From Mantis religiosa (Eukaryota; Arthropoda; Insecta; Mantodea; Mantidae): a stretch of 64,000 bases of DNA. This document shows, in pieces, positions 59,278 through 64,000 of the stretch (positions are counted from its first letter, which is position 1; every line of letters starts with the position of its first letter). The notes below the pieces were generated by a model that was not told the origin of the DNA, searched no databases, and saw only the letters and a list, made by a program, of their open reading frames with translations. Position numbers and translations under genes: made by a program. The DNA lies in NCBI GenBank assembly GCA_030765055.1, contig CM060953.1, forward strand, positions 183,010,543-183,074,542. Reading direction: 5' to 3'.

Positions 59278-60490
59278 TTAGCAGCTAGTTATGTTTTCTT
59301 ACGGTTAAAACCATTTTGCTTATCTTTGTGTTCCGGAAAAATACCATATTGTTATCAATAGTAGTTTTAAAGGTATGGCATATTTACTCCGAGACTAGAA
59401 GTGGCCCTTTGTGTTGTAATAGTGAGAAGTTTACTCTTCGGGTCTGAACAAAAGACTGTAGACATTTTAACCACAATGAAGTAAGCCCCTGTGTCTAATA
59501 GTGTGTCAGCATTAGGTAACAGCATCAAGTTGCGTTAAGTGCTCACAACGGTGAAAACTGCTGTAAAATGTGCGGCACACAATGAATGGAAATCGGAATA
59601 AGCATTTCCTCTCACAACAGCTGTTCATTTATCCAAACGCTCTTCTACATTTCTTTTTTCTCGCATTTATGAATACCATTTCCTTTCTCGCTTTCAACAC
59701 CCGGCGCTTCCTTGCATGTTTTTTGATAGACTGCCAATAGACTGGCTTTTATTTGCATCTAACCGAATGTAACATCATTATACAGGTTGTATCAAAACGA
59801 TACCGAACTATTATAGCCGTTGCGTAGTTTATAACTTAGCTAGTCCGAATTTCGGTGTCGTAGTTTCGAAGTTCTGTTAGGTATAATTTTACGAAACATT
59901 AAATATTACATGATTATGTGATTAGGCAGCGCAGGAACCACTGATGTGAGAACCTCAAAAGTTGTTACTGGGACGCACCGGCCACGAAAACAAAAACATT
60001 ACTTCTTGCTCTTTATCTGTGACCCTAGCCTACCTTTCAGGTAATGGGGCAAACGGCAGTTACTTGTGAAAAAGTCGACTAATAACTCGGACAGTTGAAG
60101 GTTGTTCTTCAGTGTAAAACTACATTCCGTCCTAACAGAGAGGATTTTGCGTGTACTTAGATAGCAAATCCAAGCAATATGGAGCGCTATACGAACGCCG
60201 AAATGACGGATCTGGTTTTGAAGGGAGTTCAACGAACACATGATTAATTTAGTTTCATTAAAAATATGTATTGTAAAAATAGTACATCAATGATAATATT
60301 TATTTGTGTAACTTCAGAGCATTTTGTTATGATCATAATTGTACAATACATCGGTAGCAAGAGCGTTGCCAACAGTGAAAACTTGCATTCGCTGAAGGTA
60401 CCAACATTGCATAACCAAACTAGCGATACTTTAATGCGTAAGGAATTTGGGCAACCTAGAGTGGGTAAATGATATTCTAGATAACAAAGC
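59278..60490. other. unassigned interval
   Basis: No coding motif or terminal repeat recognised. ACAACAACAACAACAAC at its right edge leads into the AAT array. Confidence 0.5.
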
Positions 60491-60517
60491 TACAAAAACA
60501 ACAACAACAACAACAAC

Positions 60518-61200
<683 letters not shown>

Positions 61201-61334
61201 GCATGTGTTTAAAATATTTACAAATTTAGTGTAGAGTTTCTGAACCACTTCTGTAAAATGCTGAAGCTTAAAAGACTCTTAATACAAAAAATTACACAGA
61301 TCTTGCTAAAGCTTTTTTTCCGCGGCATAACAAC

Positions 61335-61440
61335 CGCAAGCGGGCCAGAACCTGACAACCCGACTGCCCGCTTCACGCCCACATACGGAAGGCAGAGGTG
61401 GGCGATCAGCCAACGGATAGGGATAGGAGATGTAGTCAGT
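61335..61440 (-). mobile_element. SINE D fragment
   Basis: Plus strand GCAGAGGTGGGCGATCAGCCAA and CGACTGCCCGCTTCACGCC match the tail side of 50403-50707. Confidence 0.75.
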
Positions 61441-61487
61441 ATTGTTAAGTAGATGGTTGAGGAAGCTTGGAAACATTTTAGAACTTT

Positions 61488-61895
61488 GGAAACGTAGAGT
61501 CAGAATGAAAAATTCAATGCCATAGCCGGGATTTGAACCACGGATCTTCTGGTTTCCGTCCAGCCGCACTACCATTGTGCTACTATGGCCAACGTGCCGA
61601 TATGACATTAAATTCTCCAACTGACTCGTATTTTCCCGGTAAACCACTTAGCAGTTCTCATAAACACATGAGACAACTACCTTAATGGCGACTTACTACA
61701 TGTAAGTACTTTAAGGCCCGGGCTTTAATGTCATATCGGCACGTTGGCCATAGTAGCACAATGGTAGTGCGGCTGGACGGAAACCAGAAGATCCGTGGTT
61801 CAAATCCCGGCTATGGCATTGAATTTTTCATTCTGACTCTACGTTTCCACAATTTAGCCTACACACGGCCAGTGTGAAAGAACAATTAATTTCCA
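61488..61895. mobile_element. family X element, perfect 126-bp arms, 13-bp TSD
   Basis: Flanked by ATTTTAGAACTTT at 61475-61487 and 61896-61908. The left arm (61487-61612) and right arm (61724-61849) are exact reverse complements over 126 bp, counting one flank base, around a 111-bp centre. The right arm is followed by a 46-bp tail, CACACGGCCAGTGTGAAAG...AATTAATTTCC, absent at left. Each arm holds a 71-nt tRNA-like sequence. The element is the simplest and best-preserved member of the family. Confidence 0.93.
61747..61817 (+). other. tRNA-like unit with internal Pol III boxes
   Basis: 71 nt. Acceptor arms GCCATAG and CTATGGC pair perfectly; a D-arm GCAC/GTGC is followed by a CTGG-loop-CCAG anticodon-like arm with a 7-nt loop (ACGGAAA). 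The T-loop TTCAAAT is standard but the T-stem has two mismatches. Position 33 of the loop is C, not U. It looks like a tRNA fossil used as an internal Pol III promoter, not a working tRNA gene. An identical inverted copy lies at 61519-61589. Confidence 0.75.
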
Positions 61896-61908
61896 ATTTT
61901 AGAACTTT

Positions 61909-62574
61909 ATTATTTTATGCTTATTTCCCGTGTCTTGGCTTTCTTGCATTTTCTTCTAAGGTATCTAAAGTCCTTGTTTTGTTGACCTATGAGAACAGCT
62001 TAATACAATATTTCACATGTATCACTCATGACATCAACTTCCTGTTGGCTCAGACCGGCTAAGTGCATCTAACACACGACTGAATTGTATTTAGGGTGTT
62101 CGAAGAACAATGGGAAACATTTACGTTGCATTTTGGCGTGGGATTGTCGATTTGGCACTAGGGACGCCATGTTGGGAGAATCGGTATTTAACGGCTGATT
62201 ATTTCTGCAGCCGCGGATCTTCTACTTTGGGTTCTTCTGAGAGTCACGCTTGATCTTAGAAAACAGGGTCGCCAGGCCGCCCACTAGCGGGAAGGGGGGG
62301 GGGTCATTTACACGCATCCTCGACCAACGCGACACACAGCTCCTGAAAGTAAGCCCGCATGGGATTTTGTATAACTATGTAACTGTTATTTTACCCCTAA
62401 GTCACTTCAAAATTTTGAAGAATCTTCTATGTACTTTAACATCAATAATTAGAGTCTAGTAAATTGTAATGTAATGGAACTAGTGTAGTCTCTACTTTGC
62501 CCTACCACCTCGCTCTGCCATCTGGCCTCCATCCTCTAATTTACGCCCTTAGTTACAAGTATATTACAGTATCT
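61909..62574. other. unassigned interval
   Basis: Nothing recognised; a G-run lies near 62295. Confidence 0.5.
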
Positions 62575-62655
62575 CGGCACCTACCAGGCGGAAAATTGCC
62601 TTTCTTGACCGGAGTTCGCTACCTGCCGTAGCTCCTCAAATTCCTCACGTTGCTG
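62575..62655 (-). mobile_element. SINE D fragment
   Basis: TTGACCGGAGTTCGCTACCTG, GTAGCTCCTCAAATTCCTCACG and TGCTGAGTGGGCC match the interior of 50403-50707. The 77-bp satellite starts right after it. Confidence 0.7.
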
Positions 62656-62659
62656 AGTG

Positions 62660-63592
62660 GGCCTCGGCCAATACCTTGGACACTCCAAGGTTGAGACCAA
62701 ACCAAAGCGTAACGACCCAGCGCACTATCCCACGACACTTGGACCCCATAACTTGGACCCTCCAAGGTTGGGACCGAACCAAAGCATAACTACCCAGCTC
62801 ACTACCCCACGACACTTGGACCCCATACCTTGGACCCCTCAAGGTTGGGACAGAACCAAAGCGTAACGACCCAGCTCAATATCCCAAGACACTTGGAGCC
62901 CATACCTTGGACCCTCCAAGGTTGGCACCGAACCAAAACGTAACAACCCAGCCCACTACTCCACAACTCTTGAACCCCATACGTTAGACCCTCCAAGGTT
63001 GAGAGCGAACCAAAGCGTAATGACCCAGCCCACTACCCCATGACACTTGAACCCCATACCTTGGACCCTCCAAGGTTGGAACCGAACCAAAGCGTAACGA
63101 CCCATCTCACTACCCCACGACGCTTGGACCCCATACCTTGGACCCTCCAAGTTTGAGACCGAACCAAAGCGTAATGACCCAGCTCACTACCTCACGACGC
63201 TTGGATCCCATACCTTGGACCCTCCAAGGTTGGGACCGAACCAAAGCGTAACGACCCAGCTTACTACCCCACGACACTTGGACCCCATACCTTGGACCCT
63301 CCAAGGTTGAGACCGAAACAAAGCGTAACGACCCAGCTCACTACCCCACGACACTTGGACCCCATACCTTGGACCCTCCAAGGTTGAGACCGAACCAAAG
63401 CGTAACGACCCAGCTTACTACCCCACGACACTTGGACCCCATACCTTGGACCCTCCAAAGTTGAGACCGAACCAAAGCGTAACGATCCAGCTCACTACCT
63501 CACGACGCTTGGACCCCATACCTTGGACCCTCCAAGGTGGGGACAGAACAAAAGCGTAACGACCCAGCTTACTACCCTACGACGCTGGACTC
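62660..63592. repeat. 77-bp satellite, ~12 tandem units
   Basis: Units of 77 bp carry ACTTGGACCCCATACC, a dyad ACCTTGGACCCTCCAAGGT (7-bp arms, 5-nt loop), GAACCAAAGCGTAACGACCC and CACTACCCCACGAC. Divergence between units is low to moderate. Because 77 is not a multiple of 3, overlapping 64-codon minus frames recur every 77 bp; these are not genes. Confidence 0.97.
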
Positions 63593-64000
63593 CAGTTAAA
63601 GTACAAATTTATATAAAATAAAAGTATATGTGAGATTAAACATTTCCAAATTATTATTTTTCCTTAGTTTCCCGCGGGGTCTTGAAACACAGAAAATGGC
63701 ATTCACAGAGTGACCTGTTCTTAAAAGTACTGACTCTCACTTGAGGCTATTGTGCCTACAGGGTATTACACGAGCAGTTCTCTAACTGTGAATCTATATT
63801 AAAATAACGTAGATAGGAAAGAATGATTTTAAAGTATGGGTAGAACAAGTCATGTAAATGTAACACGTATATATTTTGAACATCTGGTATCCAAGGCAAC
63901 AGTGTGTGATTTGCTCTAGTTCCATTATTACCAGTGTTACATTCTTCTAGTAAGCTCACGCCCGAGGTAAAGCCTAGTTAGGGAATTGTGCGCCCCGTGG
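63593..64000. other. unassigned interval
   Basis: Nothing recognised up to the window edge. Confidence 0.5.

Noticed and set aside
62645..63458. Series of 64-65 codon minus-strand frames with a conserved sequence
   Set aside because: They recur every 77 bp and shift frame with each satellite unit; they reflect the tandem repeat.
62660..63592. CRISPR-like array
   Set aside because: The 77-bp units are contiguous with no unique spacers, in a eukaryotic TE-rich context.

Overview
This is a eukaryotic, almost certainly insect, intergenic window built nearly entirely of transposable elements (TEs) and simple or satellite DNA. No intact host gene, rRNA gene or convincing functional tRNA gene was found. 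The evidence for an animal nuclear genome is AT-rich non-coding DNA, long microsatellites, several tRNA-derived SINE families with A/B boxes, target-site duplications (TSDs) and poly(A)/T tails, and decayed insect-type transposases. The SINE-rich, nested pattern would fit a large polyneopteran genome (cockroach, termite or orthopteran), but that is an inference and the species cannot be read from the sequence.

Layout. 0-5 kb: two mariner remnants, a (GAGT)n array, and a DDE-transposon copy split by a solo LTR with a 4-bp TSD, followed by a related LTR. 5-9 kb: a hAT remnant carrying a SINE (8-bp TSD) and a PIF/Harbinger element (TTA TSD), then a TTAA-flanked MITE. 9-17 kb: SINE-in-repeat nest, a 1.3-kb mariner, a 697-bp palindromic Tc1-like derivative, and a THAP-encoding P-like element carrying a second solo LTR of the same family. 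17-22 kb: a Penelope-like GIY-YIG remnant abutting a 2.5-kb polypurine array. 22-32 kb: an unclassified DNA transposon with a LINE fragment, SINE-in-SINE, an LTR with adjoining primer-binding-like site, a Crypton-like recombinase fragment, and a three-copy unclassified repeat. 33-40 kb: LINE reverse-transcriptase remnant, SINE, a transposase gene split by a 586-bp TIR element, and a reverse mariner. 41-50 kb: mariner, a Tc1/mariner-type element, and a Tc1 (DD34E) inserted in another transposase gene. 51-64 kb: composite inverted tRNA-like elements, a long hairpin, a 151-bp satellite, a hAT-type MITE, an (AAT)n array and a 77-bp satellite.

The most unusual signal is a family, called family X here, at 51222-51838, 56062-57700 and 61488-61895. 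Each is a head-to-head inverted pair of tRNA-like units around a shared central segment, flanked by direct repeats of 15, 11 and 13 bp. One has perfect 126-bp arms. Another has grown into a 319-bp tandem array inside a single pair of TSDs. Variable 11-15 bp TSDs suggest retroposition of an inverted-dimer SINE rather than ordinary cut-and-paste transposition. Every recognisable transposase or reverse transcriptase is broken by frameshifts, stops or lost catalytic residues, so no protein-coding gene here appears functional.
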